Assembly: GCA_036505615.1 (NCBI GenBank)
Contig: DASXTB010000187.1
Location: forward strand, 1 to 19,271
Direction: 5' to 3'
DNA: 19,271 nt
Source: DASXTB01 sp036505615
Lineage (GTDB): Bacteria; Acidobacteriota; UBA6911; JACQSX01
The translations under genes and the position numbers were made by a program. Numbering within the stretch: the stretch's first letter is position 1; the number at the start of each line of letters is the position of its first letter. The notes under the pieces were generated by a model. It had not been told where the DNA came from, made no database searches, and was given only the letters and a program-made list of their open reading frames with translations. Below are positions 6,978 to 14,179 of this stretch, in pieces.

Positions 6978-7165
6978 GCTAACCGTTAAATTCTTTACCA
7001 GCCGCAAAGATTTGGTTTAGACGCCGAAGTCGCAGACCGGGGGCGCCGCGCAAAAAGCGCGCTCTGCCCCCGGCTATAGTCTATGACGCCTACGGCGTCT
7101 CCATCTGCGGCTTGCGGCCGTTATTGCAATATTTGGTAGCGGCTCTGCCGCGCTAGGTCTCTGCG
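6978..7165. repeat. Right arm of ~200-bp inverted repeat flanking the metallo-hydrolase gene
   Basis: It begins with GCTAACCGTTAAATTC at 6978 and is the reverse complement of about 5900-6107. The outer stems are conserved between the two arms. The inner loop differs here (GCGCAAAAAGCGC instead of the CCTCAGG hairpin), so the stem is kept while its sequence changes. It ends about 25 bp from the stop codon of the reverse-strand receiver-PAS gene (7190), so it may serve as that gene's terminator. Confidence 0.8.
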
Positions 7166-7189
7166 GTGAATTTTTGTTAATAATCCGGG

Positions 7190-8215
7190 CTAGTCGTCGC
7201 GCGAATTTTGCTTCTGAAGCGGGGCAGGTTCGGCCAGGTCTAGTTGCTTTAACTGATTGAGGGCGAATTGGATTCTTCGGGCACATTCTTCGATGTCCTT
7301 CAAACATTCTCTGACCTGAGGGGAGACCTCTTCGCTGTCCAATAGCGAAAGGTTTCCTGTTATTCCGGTAAGCGGGTTGTAGATTTCGTGCATCAATACC
7401 TGGAGCATCTTGCGCGCCGCCTCATGCCGCTCGGCCCGAACCATCTCTCGTTTGCGCTCTGTGGTGTCACGGGCAACGATGATCACCTGCGCGCTATCCC
7501 CCTCCAGCAATTTAACGGCTACTTCGATATCCCGGCGCGTGCCCCTCTTGTCGGTTATGTGCGTCTCATAATGGTCCGGCACCTTTTCGTGTCTCAACCG
7601 CCGGCGTAATCGATCCACAAGCAGTTCGCGCTGCTCGGGCACGACCAGATCCAGCACCGATGGTAAAGCCAGGAGCTCTTTTTCGTTGTAACCGCTGATG
7701 CGACAGGACGCTTCATTGGCGCGGACGATTTTCTGATTCTCGATGATGAGAAAACCCTCGCCTACGTCACTGTGGGCTTTCAGCAGGGTCTGGTACAAAT
7801 CGGTCTGTCGACGCACTTCGTCTTCCAGCCGCTTTCGCTCTATGGCGTAGCGAACGGAACGCAGCAGTAAGCTGACGCTGAATTGTCCTTTTACCAGGTA
7901 GTCCTGGGCCCCTTCCCGCACCGCTCTTACACCGAGCCTTTCATCCGCCAAACCGGTAAGCACGACGATGGGCAACTGCGGTGCTTTCGAGCGGACCCGA
8001 ATGAGGGTGTCAAGGTTATTGCTGTCGGGGAGCGTCAGATCCAGCAATATCAGTTGAAACCTGCCATGGCCTAGTTCTTCCAAGGCAGAAGAAAGACGGT
8101 CGACCCAATGAACCTCGTAGCCTGGATCGCTCTCTGAAGCAAGAATCTCCTTGATTGCCGAGCCGCTTGAGAAATCATCTTCGATCAGCAATACCCTGAT
8201 ATCGGCGTGCTCCAT
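7190..8215 (-). CDS. Receiver-PAS-histidine-box signalling protein without ATPase domain
   Basis: A 341-residue two-component protein. Residues about 6-125 are a receiver domain with the acid cluster E12-D13-D14, phosphoacceptor D59 (ILLDLTLPD), T87 and K109. A coiled linker follows. A PAS domain covers about 145-250 (EGFLIIENQKIVRANEASCRISGY, ending VARDTTERKR). A histidine-kinase dimerisation helix starts near 268, with the H-box LMHEIYNPLTGITG and H276. The protein then ends after a second helix, and no N, G1, F or G2 box of an ATP-binding domain exists. It may be a phosphorelay acceptor or dimer partner, or a kinase that lost its catalytic part. The start lies one base after the TGA of the upstream dehydratase, indicating translational coupling. 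Sensed signal unknown. Confidence 0.88.
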   Translation of the reverse strand: MEHADIRVLLIEDDFSSGSAIKEILASESDPGYEVHWVDRLSSALEELGHGRFQLILLDLTLPDSNNLDTLIRVRSKAPQLPIVVLTGLADERLGVRAVREGAQDYLVKGQFSVSLLLRSVRYAIERKRLEDEVRRQTDLYQTLLKAHSDVGEGFLIIENQKIVRANEASCRISGYNEKELLALPSVLDLVVPEQRELLVDRLRRRLRHEKVPDHYETHITDKRGTRRDIEVAVKLLEGDSAQVIIVARDTTERKREMVRAERHEAARKMLQVLMHEIYNPLTGITGNLSLLDSEEVSPQVRECLKDIEECARRIQFALNQLKQLDLAEPAPLQKQNSRDD

Positions 8216-8216
8216 G

Positions 8217-9173
8217 TCATGTGCCCAAGTAAGCGCTTAGAGTCTTCAAGTCGACATTGCCGCCGCTTAAGATGACGCCCACTTTCTTTTTCGACAAGTC
8301 CGCCTTTTTGTGTCGCACCGCTGCAGCACCAGCAATACCTGACGGCTCCACCAGGATTTTCATCCGTTCCAGGATGAATGCCAGCGTTTCGACCAATTCA
8401 GCATCAGTTACCAGCAATATTCCGCTTACCAGATTTTTTACAATGGGGAAGGTGAGCTCACCGGGGCTGGAGCTCTGCAGCCCGTCTGCAATCGTGCGGG
8501 GCACCGGTATAGCGACACGCTCTCCTTTTTGGAACGATCGGTAGGTATCGTTTCCCGCTTCCGGTTCGACGCCGTAAACGGTGATTTGAGGTCTGATATA
8601 TTTGGCAGCGGTTGCACAGCCGGCAATCAAGCCGTTTCCACTGATCGGTGCCAGCAGGACGTCCAGACCTGGGACCTCTTCCAGAAATTCTGCTGCGGCC
8701 GTCCCCTGTCCGGCCATTATCAGATAGTCATCATAGGGCGGGACCAGGAGAGCGCCCTGTTCCGTGCAGATCCGTTCGCCGATGTCCTCTCTGCTTTCTC
8801 CGTAGCGGTCATAAAAAATAATCTCTGCTCCATATCCGCGTGTGGCTCGGACTTTGGCCTCAGGCGCATCCTGCGGCATGACGATGGTGGCGCGAATGCC
8901 CAGCAGTTTGGCGGTCAATGCGACAGCCTGGGCGTGGTTTCCGGACGAATAAGCCACAACTGCGGGGACCGGGCGCTTGGCGCTCTCAGCTTTGATTTTG
9001 TTATAGGCACCCCTGAATTTGAAAGATCCGCCTCGCTGCAGATTCTCGGCCTTGAAAAAGACAGTGCAACCCGCCGCTTCGTCGAACTGGCGCGAATGAA
9101 AAACGGGGGTACGATGGGCGACGCTGGCAAGACGTTGTCTGGCCATTTCGATTTCTTCCCAAGCCAAGCCCAT
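8217..9173 (-). CDS. ilvA: Threonine/serine dehydratase (PLP fold type II)
   Basis: A PLP-dependent ammonia-lyase converting threonine to 2-oxobutyrate (or serine to pyruvate). From ATG 9173 it is 318 residues, with the PLP lysine K52 in GSFKFRGAY, the SSGNHAQAVAL loop, SGNGLIAGCATA for phosphate binding and ILSGGNVDL near the C-terminus. The C-terminal ACT-like regulatory domain of classical biosynthetic IlvA is absent. The size fits the catabolic TdcB or serine-racemase-like group, so the symbol is only a nearest label. The frame is open back to ATG 9281, only 12 bp after the preceding gene's stop, but those extra 36 residues lack conserved features. Either start is possible. It is the middle gene of a three-gene operon and is followed after one base by the receiver-PAS gene. 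Confidence 0.9.
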   Translation of the reverse strand: MGLAWEEIEMARQRLASVAHRTPVFHSRQFDEAAGCTVFFKAENLQRGGSFKFRGAYNKIKAESAKRPVPAVVAYSSGNHAQAVALTAKLLGIRATIVMPQDAPEAKVRATRGYGAEIIFYDRYGESREDIGERICTEQGALLVPPYDDYLIMAGQGTAAAEFLEEVPGLDVLLAPISGNGLIAGCATAAKYIRPQITVYGVEPEAGNDTYRSFQKGERVAIPVPRTIADGLQSSSPGELTFPIVKNLVSGILLVTDAELVETLAFILERMKILVEPSGIAGAAAVRHKKADLSKKKVGVILSGGNVDLKTLSAYLGT

Positions 9174-9293
9174 AGATGTGTGATGGCCGGCTGTGTCGGA
9201 TAAATCTTCTGTTCCGGAACAGCCGGGAGGGTAAAACCTAGCGGATATTAAAGTGGTTTGCCAAGCAAATTCCTGTCCCATAAGAGACCATGC

Positions 9294-9806
9294 CTATGTT
9301 TGCTCGCCGCCTTGAGAGGTTTTCTTTGACAGTCTCATCGGATCAGCGAGTCGCTCTTCTATCTGTGCAGACCACTCTTTCGCGCCCACGGCTACTGCCA
9401 AGGCAGACAGGCAGGTGCCGGCATACTTCTCGGCCGCGACTGTACAAGAAATGAAAAACCGAAGGGCCTCATCGAGGCTCTCGTACTCGTGCCAGGTTGT
9501 CTTGACGATTGAGTACTCGGTGGCATCCGGTTCGTGCTCGAAAACGGCATGGTCAAAGAGATCATGCATTCTCTTGCAATCAGGTCCCCAAAAGCAGCAG
9601 TACGCAAGACCCTGGTTTATCAGGGAATGAGCCAGGTTCAGAATCACGTCGGCCGGTACCTTTCGCGCGTCGCCGGCCAAAAAGAGTGCGAAATGTGGGC
9701 TGGGAAGGACTAAAATTTCGGGAAAATCTTGCATTCGGGGTATTGCAAGAGCGAACAATTCTCGTCCAAAAGGACTGGTTTCGCTCAATTTTTTCAGGTC
9801 ACTCAT
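9294..9806 (-). CDS. Conserved protein of unknown function with WGPDC motif
   Basis: A 170-residue soluble protein. From ATG 9806 it reads MSDLKKLSETSPFGREL. The frame extends to a TTG at 9872, but GAGGTGA eight bases before ATG 9806 favours the shorter form. Visible features are a central hydrophobic strand pattern (PEILVLPSPHFALFLAG), the block AYCCFWGPDCKRMHDLFDHAV, which holds two cysteines, an aspartate-cysteine pair and a histidine, and a helical C-terminal part (EALRFFISC). I recall similar WGPDC-MHD proteins among small uncharacterised families (possibly DUF7684), but cannot assign a function. It is the first gene of the operon with the dehydratase and the receiver-PAS protein. Confidence 0.7.
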   Translation of the reverse strand: MSDLKKLSETSPFGRELFALAIPRMQDFPEILVLPSPHFALFLAGDARKVPADVILNLAHSLINQGLAYCCFWGPDCKRMHDLFDHAVFEHEPDATEYSIVKTTWHEYESLDEALRFFISCTVAAEKYAGTCLSALAVAVGAKEWSAQIEERLADPMRLSKKTSQGGEQT

Positions 9807-10217
9807 GACTGTAATCACCTCTAAATCCACGCCAGAGAGGAAATATTTTCGCTCTCCATAGCGCGCCTCCAATGACCCTTAAGCAATCCGTGGGCCAGTC
9901 TATTTTTGAGGGTTTATACTCGAAAAGGGTTTACAGACGAGGCGTCATAATTTTGGCAAAACCTGGTTTCGTCAATTTCTTGTCGCTAGGCGGCATGACT
10001 CTTAAGGGTTGAGCAGACGATATTTAGGGCTCCAAAAGGGTGATCGCAGTCACATCTCAATAGCGCCTAGACGGCCTGACGCCGGTCTCAGCCCGGCAAA
10101 TCTGCTTCGAAAGGGCGAACCCGTATTGTGCACAGCGATAAATAGTTGAATAACCTGAGAGAAGACTTTGCCTTGAATCCACGCAGATGGGAGACGAAAC
10201 GGCAAAGTTAAGAAGGA
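9807..10217. other. Intergenic region, promoter side of the dehydratase operon
   Basis: No gene is supported in these 411 bp. It lies between two reverse-strand genes, so it should contain the downstream end of the receiver-like gene and the promoter of the operon starting at 9806. Similar short motifs occur at ACCCTTAAG (about 9875) and CTCTTAAGGGTTGAG (about 10000-10014). I see no clear terminator, RNA or repeat. Confidence 0.4.
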
Positions 10218-10559
10218 TTATCGCGTTGAAAGGATTTCGGGCAGGTGAGCCGAGAAGTAAGAGCGGGGCACTACTTTATCGCATCCTGCTTCGCGGGCCG
10301 ACCGTGCCAGATCGGTCTGGACGTGAGACACGAAGGCCATCATGGGGACGCCGATGCCGCGCCGCCTGATCTCGCCAATCAGCTCAACCACTTCGCAGCT
10401 CCTGCAATTCAAGTCGAATATCAATGACTCAGGATGGGAGTCGATCTCTGTGAGCAAAGCCTCGCGCGTGGTGACAACTTTCAAGGCGCATTCGAGCTGC
10501 TTGGCAGTCTCAGTTATCTTGGAGCTGAAGAAAAGATCATCCACAAGGGCGAGGATCAT
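10218..10559 (-). CDS. Single-domain receiver-like protein (atypical)
   Basis: A 113-residue protein with the length and strand-helix rhythm of a CheY-like receiver. The N-terminal acid pair is D7-D8 (ILALVDDLFF), the candidate phosphoacceptor is D49 (LIFDLNCRS), and the switch residue position is S78. The normally invariant lysine of the ...VKPF motif aligns with R99 (CDKVVPRSYF). Phosphorylation chemistry may therefore be altered or absent. No output domain is present. ATG 10559 has no recognisable Shine-Dalgarno, and the sequence immediately upstream is a heptamer-repeat tract separating it from aroF. Co-transcription with aroF is possible, but the tract could also terminate the transcript. 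Confidence 0.8.
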   Translation of the reverse strand: MILALVDDLFFSSKITETAKQLECALKVVTTREALLTEIDSHPESLIFDLNCRSCEVVELIGEIRRRGIGVPMMAFVSHVQTDLARSAREAGCDKVVPRSYFSAHLPEILSTR

Positions 10560-10569
10560 AAGTTTTCAA

Positions 10570-10786
10570 GTCGAAGGTCGAAAGTCCAAAGTCGAACGTC
10601 CAACGTCCAAAGTCGAAAGTCCAAGGTCCAACGTCCAAGGTCGAAAGTCGAGGGTCCAAAGTCCAAGGTCCAAAGTGGAAAGTCTAAAGTCCAAGGTCGA
10701 AAGTCGAAAGTCAAACTTTGAGCCTTGGATCTTCGACTTTGGACTTTGGACCTGGGACTTTGGACTTTGGACCTTGCACTTTGGAC
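10570..10786. repeat. 31-unit heptamer repeat tract, GTCNAAR family, inverting in register
   Basis: Positions 10570-10716 hold 21 consecutive 7-bp units of consensus GTC(C/G)AA(A/G/C) without any length slip. From 10717 to 10786 the units switch to the complement form (Y)TTNGAC, ten units of which the first two are degenerate, continuing in exactly the same 7-bp phase. The tract ends 2 bp before the complement of the aroF stop codon (10789) and starts 10 bp before the receiver-like gene's start (10559). Its open frames encode only a 21-bp-periodic S-K-V-Q/E pattern and are not genes. The inversion point allows a hairpin with stems of up to about 70 bp. Confidence 0.95.
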
Positions 10787-10788
10787 TC

Positions 10789-11829
10789 TTATTTACCTGC
10801 CATCTCCGAACGCACCATCGTTCGCTTCTCTATCTGCAGGTAGGGCTGCAGCCTGTTCATCAGCTCTGCGAATTCGGAGGGATTCAGTGACTGAGCTCCG
10901 TCGCTAAGGGCCAACTCCGGGTGGGGGTGAACCTCGATCATCAGCCCGTCGCAGCCGGAGGCGACGGCAGCCCTGGTCATTGGTGCAATCAGAGCGCGGA
11001 CTCCCGTGCCGTGCGTCGGATCGACTATGACAGGGAGATGAGTGAGTTCCTTGAGCAGAGGAACAGCAGAAAGATCCAGCGTATTTCGCGTCTGGTCCTC
11101 AAAGGTTCGAATACCGCGCTCGCACAAAATTACATTGGAGTTGCCGTGCGAGAGAATATATTCAGCCGACATCAACAGCTCTTTAACCGTGCACATCATG
11201 CCGCGTTTCAAAAGCACCGGTTTCTTCGTTTTTCCGACGCCTTTTAGCAGGGGGAAATTCTGCATGTTGCGCGCGCCGATTTGCAGGATGTCCGTGTATT
11301 CCGACACCAGTTTGATGTCCTCGGCCCCCAGCACTTCAGTTACCACCGGCAGCCCGGTCTTTTCCCGTGCTTTGGCCAGCAACTCTAACCCTTTTTTTTC
11401 CAGTCCTTGAAACGAGTAGGGAGAGGTTCGGGGCTTGAAGGCGCCGCCGCGCAGGATATTGGCACCCGCCGCCCTGACCGCCTCTGCCGCTTGCAGAATC
11501 TGCTCTTCGCTTTCCACCGAACAGGGTCCTGCCATGACGACAAACTGTGAAGGACCGATTTCCAGATCGCCCACATTAATAAGGGTGGGTTGTTTCCGCA
11601 GCTCGCGCGACGCCAGCTTGTACGGCTTCATGATGGGAATGACAGCCTCGACACCATCCACCAGAGCCAGCCCGAGAAGCTGCTCGCGGCCTCTTTCGTC
11701 TCCCACGGCTCCAATCACAGTTCGCTCCACGCCGTGTATCGGATGGGCCAGAAAACCCATGCTTTCGATCTGCCTGCAAATGTGTTCAATTTGGTCCTGG
11801 CTTGTGCCCGGCTTCATGACGACAATCAT
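10789..11829 (-). CDS. aroF: 3-deoxy-7-phosphoheptulonate (DAHP) synthase, type I-beta
   Basis: A 346-residue enzyme for the first step of the shikimate pathway, condensing phosphoenolpyruvate and erythrose 4-phosphate. An N-terminal ferredoxin-like domain (about residues 1-68, MIVVMKPGTSQDQIEHI to VEAVIPIMKPY) precedes the TIM barrel, as in Thermotoga- and Bacillus-type enzymes where this domain mediates feedback control. Barrel motifs are VMAGPCSVES, RGGAFKPRTSPYSFQG, QIGARNMQNF, LLKRGM, CERGIRTFE, VDPTHGTG and EVHPHPE, which supply the PEP-binding arginines and lysine and the metal ligands. AAGGAG lies six bases before ATG 11829 and confirms the start. It is followed on its transcript strand by the heptamer tract and the receiver-like gene. 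Confidence 0.96.
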   Translation of the reverse strand: MIVVMKPGTSQDQIEHICRQIESMGFLAHPIHGVERTVIGAVGDERGREQLLGLALVDGVEAVIPIMKPYKLASRELRKQPTLINVGDLEIGPSQFVVMAGPCSVESEEQILQAAEAVRAAGANILRGGAFKPRTSPYSFQGLEKKGLELLAKAREKTGLPVVTEVLGAEDIKLVSEYTDILQIGARNMQNFPLLKGVGKTKKPVLLKRGMMCTVKELLMSAEYILSHGNSNVILCERGIRTFEDQTRNTLDLSAVPLLKELTHLPVIVDPTHGTGVRALIAPMTRAAVASGCDGLMIEVHPHPELALSDGAQSLNPSEFAELMNRLQPYLQIEKRTMVRSEMAGK

Positions 11830-12322
11830 GAGAATCTCCTTAATTCTGAATTAACGACGGGATATTGAGAAAAGACCTAAAAGAGAACGCGGAGAACCCG
11901 CTTAGCGGATGCCCCGCCAGCTAAAGCGGAACGGTCGGTATGAAAGCGCGTACCCACTCATAAAGTTGAGGAAGACTACGGCAAAACTGAGCATCTTGTC
12001 AAGTTTGTCTGGAAGGATGTCGCAAGTTTTCAGAAGGCTGGCCGCGGATTACGCGGATTAACGCGGATCGCGTCGGGAGAGGGAGAGGGAGAGGGGTGCT
12101 AATCCACAAAGTGTCGCTCTTCCGGGATATATCCACAGCGCCCCTCTCTCGCTCCTGAAACTCGTGTTAATTCTTGGAACAGAATCCGCCATGAATTATC
12201 CGGGGCTAGGCATTTTGAACTGAAGAGCGACATCCCGCATCCAACTGACGTTGGGATTCAAGTTCTTTTGCTTGTAACCATCATCCAGGCCCCGTCCGAT
12301 AGGCCCGGCCCATCTATCGAAA
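11830..12322. other. Divergent intergenic region with repeats
   Basis: This 493-bp region separates aroF (reverse) from the membrane-protein gene (forward) and should hold both promoters. It contains near-tandem GCGGATTA units at 12043-12070 and a GGGAGA-type run at 12075-12096. The end of that run pairs with CCCCTCTCTC at 12137-12150 as an imperfect hairpin (arms 12087-12100 and 12137-12150). No gene is supported. Confidence 0.5.
12043..12070. repeat. GCGGATTA-type dispersed element
   Basis: Three near-tandem copies of a CGCGGATTA-like unit. A related element in the opposite orientation is seen at about 14078-14106 (ATCCGTGTAATCAGCGTAAA followed by TCCGTGGCTA). I recall such ATCCGYG(T)TAATC elements as common intergenic repeats in soil bacterial genomes. 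No function is known to me. Confidence 0.5.
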
Positions 12323-13786
12323 GTGAAACGGCCTCAAAGAGGACTGACCTACAAACAATTTCTACTTCTTTTGCTCATCGCTGCTGGGGCAGTGCTGGTA
12401 CACGGGTATCATCCGGCGGCAGAAGATGCGGAGATTTACCTTCCGGGAATCAAAAAGGCGTTAAACCCATCTCTTTATCCAGTTGGCTCGGAGTTCTTTC
12501 TTTCTCATGCAAAGATGACTCTGTTTCCTGACTTGATTGCGTGGTCGGTTCGGCTTTCTCATGTCCCGTTGGACTACGCGCTGCTGCTCTGGCATCTGCT
12601 TTCCATCCTGCTGCTAATGCTCGCTTGCTGGCGCCTGAGCCGGCAATGCTTTAGTTGCCCGCAGGCGCATTGGGGTGGGGTACTAATGGTCGCTGCGCTG
12701 TTGACAATTCCGGTGGCTGGGACATCGCTCTATATCATGGACCAGTACCTGGACAACAGATCGCTATCGACTCCCGCGATAATGTTCGCCATAGGGTACA
12801 CACTGGAAAGGAAGTTCGTTCGCGCGACGCTGTGGATCCTCTTTGGCATAATGGTTCATCCGCTGATGGCCGCATTCGGAGTTTTCTATTTGGTCTGCCT
12901 GCTGGGTGCAGGGCGCTATTGGCAACCAGTGATACCCGCGTTGGTGGCACCCTTTCTTGGAATTCTCCCGCCAGTCTCTGATGCCTATCGAGATGCTCTA
13001 TCGACGCATTCGTATTTTTTTATTCTGGATTGGACTTGGTATGAGTGGGTGGGAGTATTCTGCCCCTTGGTGTTGTTATGGTGCTTCGTCCTTATCGGCC
13101 GAAATCATGCTTTGCTGGTTCTGGCGCTAGCCTGCCGCGCGCTAGCTATATTCGTAGTTTTCTTTTTGAGCGCAGCGCTGGTTGTCACCGTGCCGGCTCC
13201 ATTTGTGGGGCTGGCCGAGTTGCAGCCGATGCGCGGTCTGCATCTGCTTTATTTGCTTCTGTTCTTGTTTGCCGGGGGAATCGCAGGACAATTTGTGCTG
13301 AGGAAGATCCTGTGGCGCTGGCTGCTTTTGTTCGTACCTCTGTGCATCGGGATGTGTTATGTGCAGTACAGACTGTTCCCAGCCAGTTTTCACGTCGAGT
13401 GGCCGGACGTTCCTCCTGAAAATCCCTGGCTGCAAGCATTTAACTGGATTCGCCTCAATACGCCGCAAGATTCACTGTTCGCTTTGGACCCGAATCACAT
13501 GGATATTCCCGGAGAAGATGAGCAGGGTTTTCGCGCGCTCGCGGAGCGGAGTATGCTCGCCGACAATGTCAAAGACAGCGGCGCCGTCAGCATGTTTCCG
13601 GCTTTGGCGCAAGAGTGGCGAAAGGAGGTCCGGGCGTTGGATGGTTGGCAAAATTTCCAACTCCAAGACTTCCGCCGGTTGAAGAAGACGTTCGGCGTAA
13701 GCTGGGTCGTGCTGCGGCGTCCTGGCGCGGCGGGTCTTATCTGTCCTTATCAGAATAATCTTTTGGTCGTATGCCGCGTTGACTAG
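12323..13786 (+). CDS. Polytopic membrane protein, GT-C-like architecture
   Basis: A 487-residue protein with about ten hydrophobic segments (for example QFLLLLLIAAGAVLVHGY at the N-terminus and LHLLYLLLFLFAGGIAG near residue 320), followed by a soluble C-terminal domain of about 120 residues after residue 365. An acidic pair in the first periplasmic loop (AAEDAEIYLP) is reminiscent of GT-C glycosyltransferases. The tail block NPWLQAFNWIRLNTPQDSLFALDP resembles C-terminal domains in large uncharacterised membrane families of that fold. No substrate or activity is claimed. The start is GTG 12323, giving KRPQRGL before the first helix. A Shine-Dalgarno is not evident. It has no co-directional neighbour. 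Confidence 0.8.
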   Translation: MKRPQRGLTYKQFLLLLLIAAGAVLVHGYHPAAEDAEIYLPGIKKALNPSLYPVGSEFFLSHAKMTLFPDLIAWSVRLSHVPLDYALLLWHLLSILLLMLACWRLSRQCFSCPQAHWGGVLMVAALLTIPVAGTSLYIMDQYLDNRSLSTPAIMFAIGYTLERKFVRATLWILFGIMVHPLMAAFGVFYLVCLLGAGRYWQPVIPALVAPFLGILPPVSDAYRDALSTHSYFFILDWTWYEWVGVFCPLVLLWCFVLIGRNHALLVLALACRALAIFVVFFLSAALVVTVPAPFVGLAELQPMRGLHLLYLLLFLFAGGIAGQFVLRKILWRWLLLFVPLCIGMCYVQYRLFPASFHVEWPDVPPENPWLQAFNWIRLNTPQDSLFALDPNHMDIPGEDEQGFRALAERSMLADNVKDSGAVSMFPALAQEWRKEVRALDGWQNFQLQDFRRLKKTFGVSWVVLRRPGAAGLICPYQNNLLVVCRVD

Positions 13787-13923
13787 GTTCCCTTGGTGCG
13801 CATCAAGTTCACTAATCGGTTCAAGTTTTGGTCATAAAATCGGCCCCGATGTCCGGGCTGGCCACACGCCACTACGTGCACCCTCGGAGCCGCGACCTGA
13901 GGGGCGCGGCGCGGCAATCTTAA
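13782..13923. repeat. Dispersed repeat, copy 2 of 2
   Basis: Direct-orientation relative of 5738-5878, sharing CTAGGTTCCCT at the left, TGCACCCTCGGAGCCGCGACC in the middle-right and GGGGCGCGGCGCGGCAATCTT at the right end. Its left end overlaps the last bases of the membrane-protein gene: the stop TAG at 13784-13786 lies in the shared CTAGGTTCCC block. Confidence 0.75.
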
Positions 13924-14179
13924 GTATCTGCACCACACCATAACTGTGAAGAGATCTCGCCGGCTTGCCCCGCAGTGCGATTGCAGAAGCCGGCGATGCT
14001 GGCGCGCCGCGCCCTTCCGGCCGCGGCTCCGTCGCTGCACAGAGTGCCTGTGGCCAGCCGGAGGTACATCCCCGATCTTATCCGTGTAATCAGCGTAAAT
14101 CCGTGGCTAGATCTTTTAATTCACGAATAACCTGGGGTAAGGCCGGGATCATGATCTGAAATGGGTCGCCGCCGACCGG
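13787..14179. other. Convergent intergenic region
   Basis: The membrane-protein gene and the TonB-dependent receptor converge here. Besides the dispersed repeat it contains an ATCCGTG-type element (about 14078-14106) related to the one at 12043. No gene is supported; short open frames in it run through repeat sequence. Confidence 0.5.

Noticed and set aside
6480..7007. 175-codon reverse open frame
   Set aside because: Antisense to the metallo-hydrolase gene and extending into the repeat arm; no motifs.
8529..9203. 224-codon plus-strand open frame
   Set aside because: Antisense shadow of the dehydratase gene, which has clear catalytic motifs.
9174..9281. 36-residue N-terminal extension of the dehydratase
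   Set aside because: Not rejected outright because it starts 12 bp after the upstream stop, but the conserved fold begins at about 9173, so the shorter form is annotated.
10570..10786. CRISPR array
   Set aside because: Units are 7 bp with no unique spacers, and no cas genes are present.
10342..10890. 182-codon open frame on the plus strand through the heptamer tract
   Set aside because: Its SKVESRKSKVQ-like pattern is the 21-bp (3 x 7) reading of the DNA repeat, and it overlaps aroF and the receiver-like gene.
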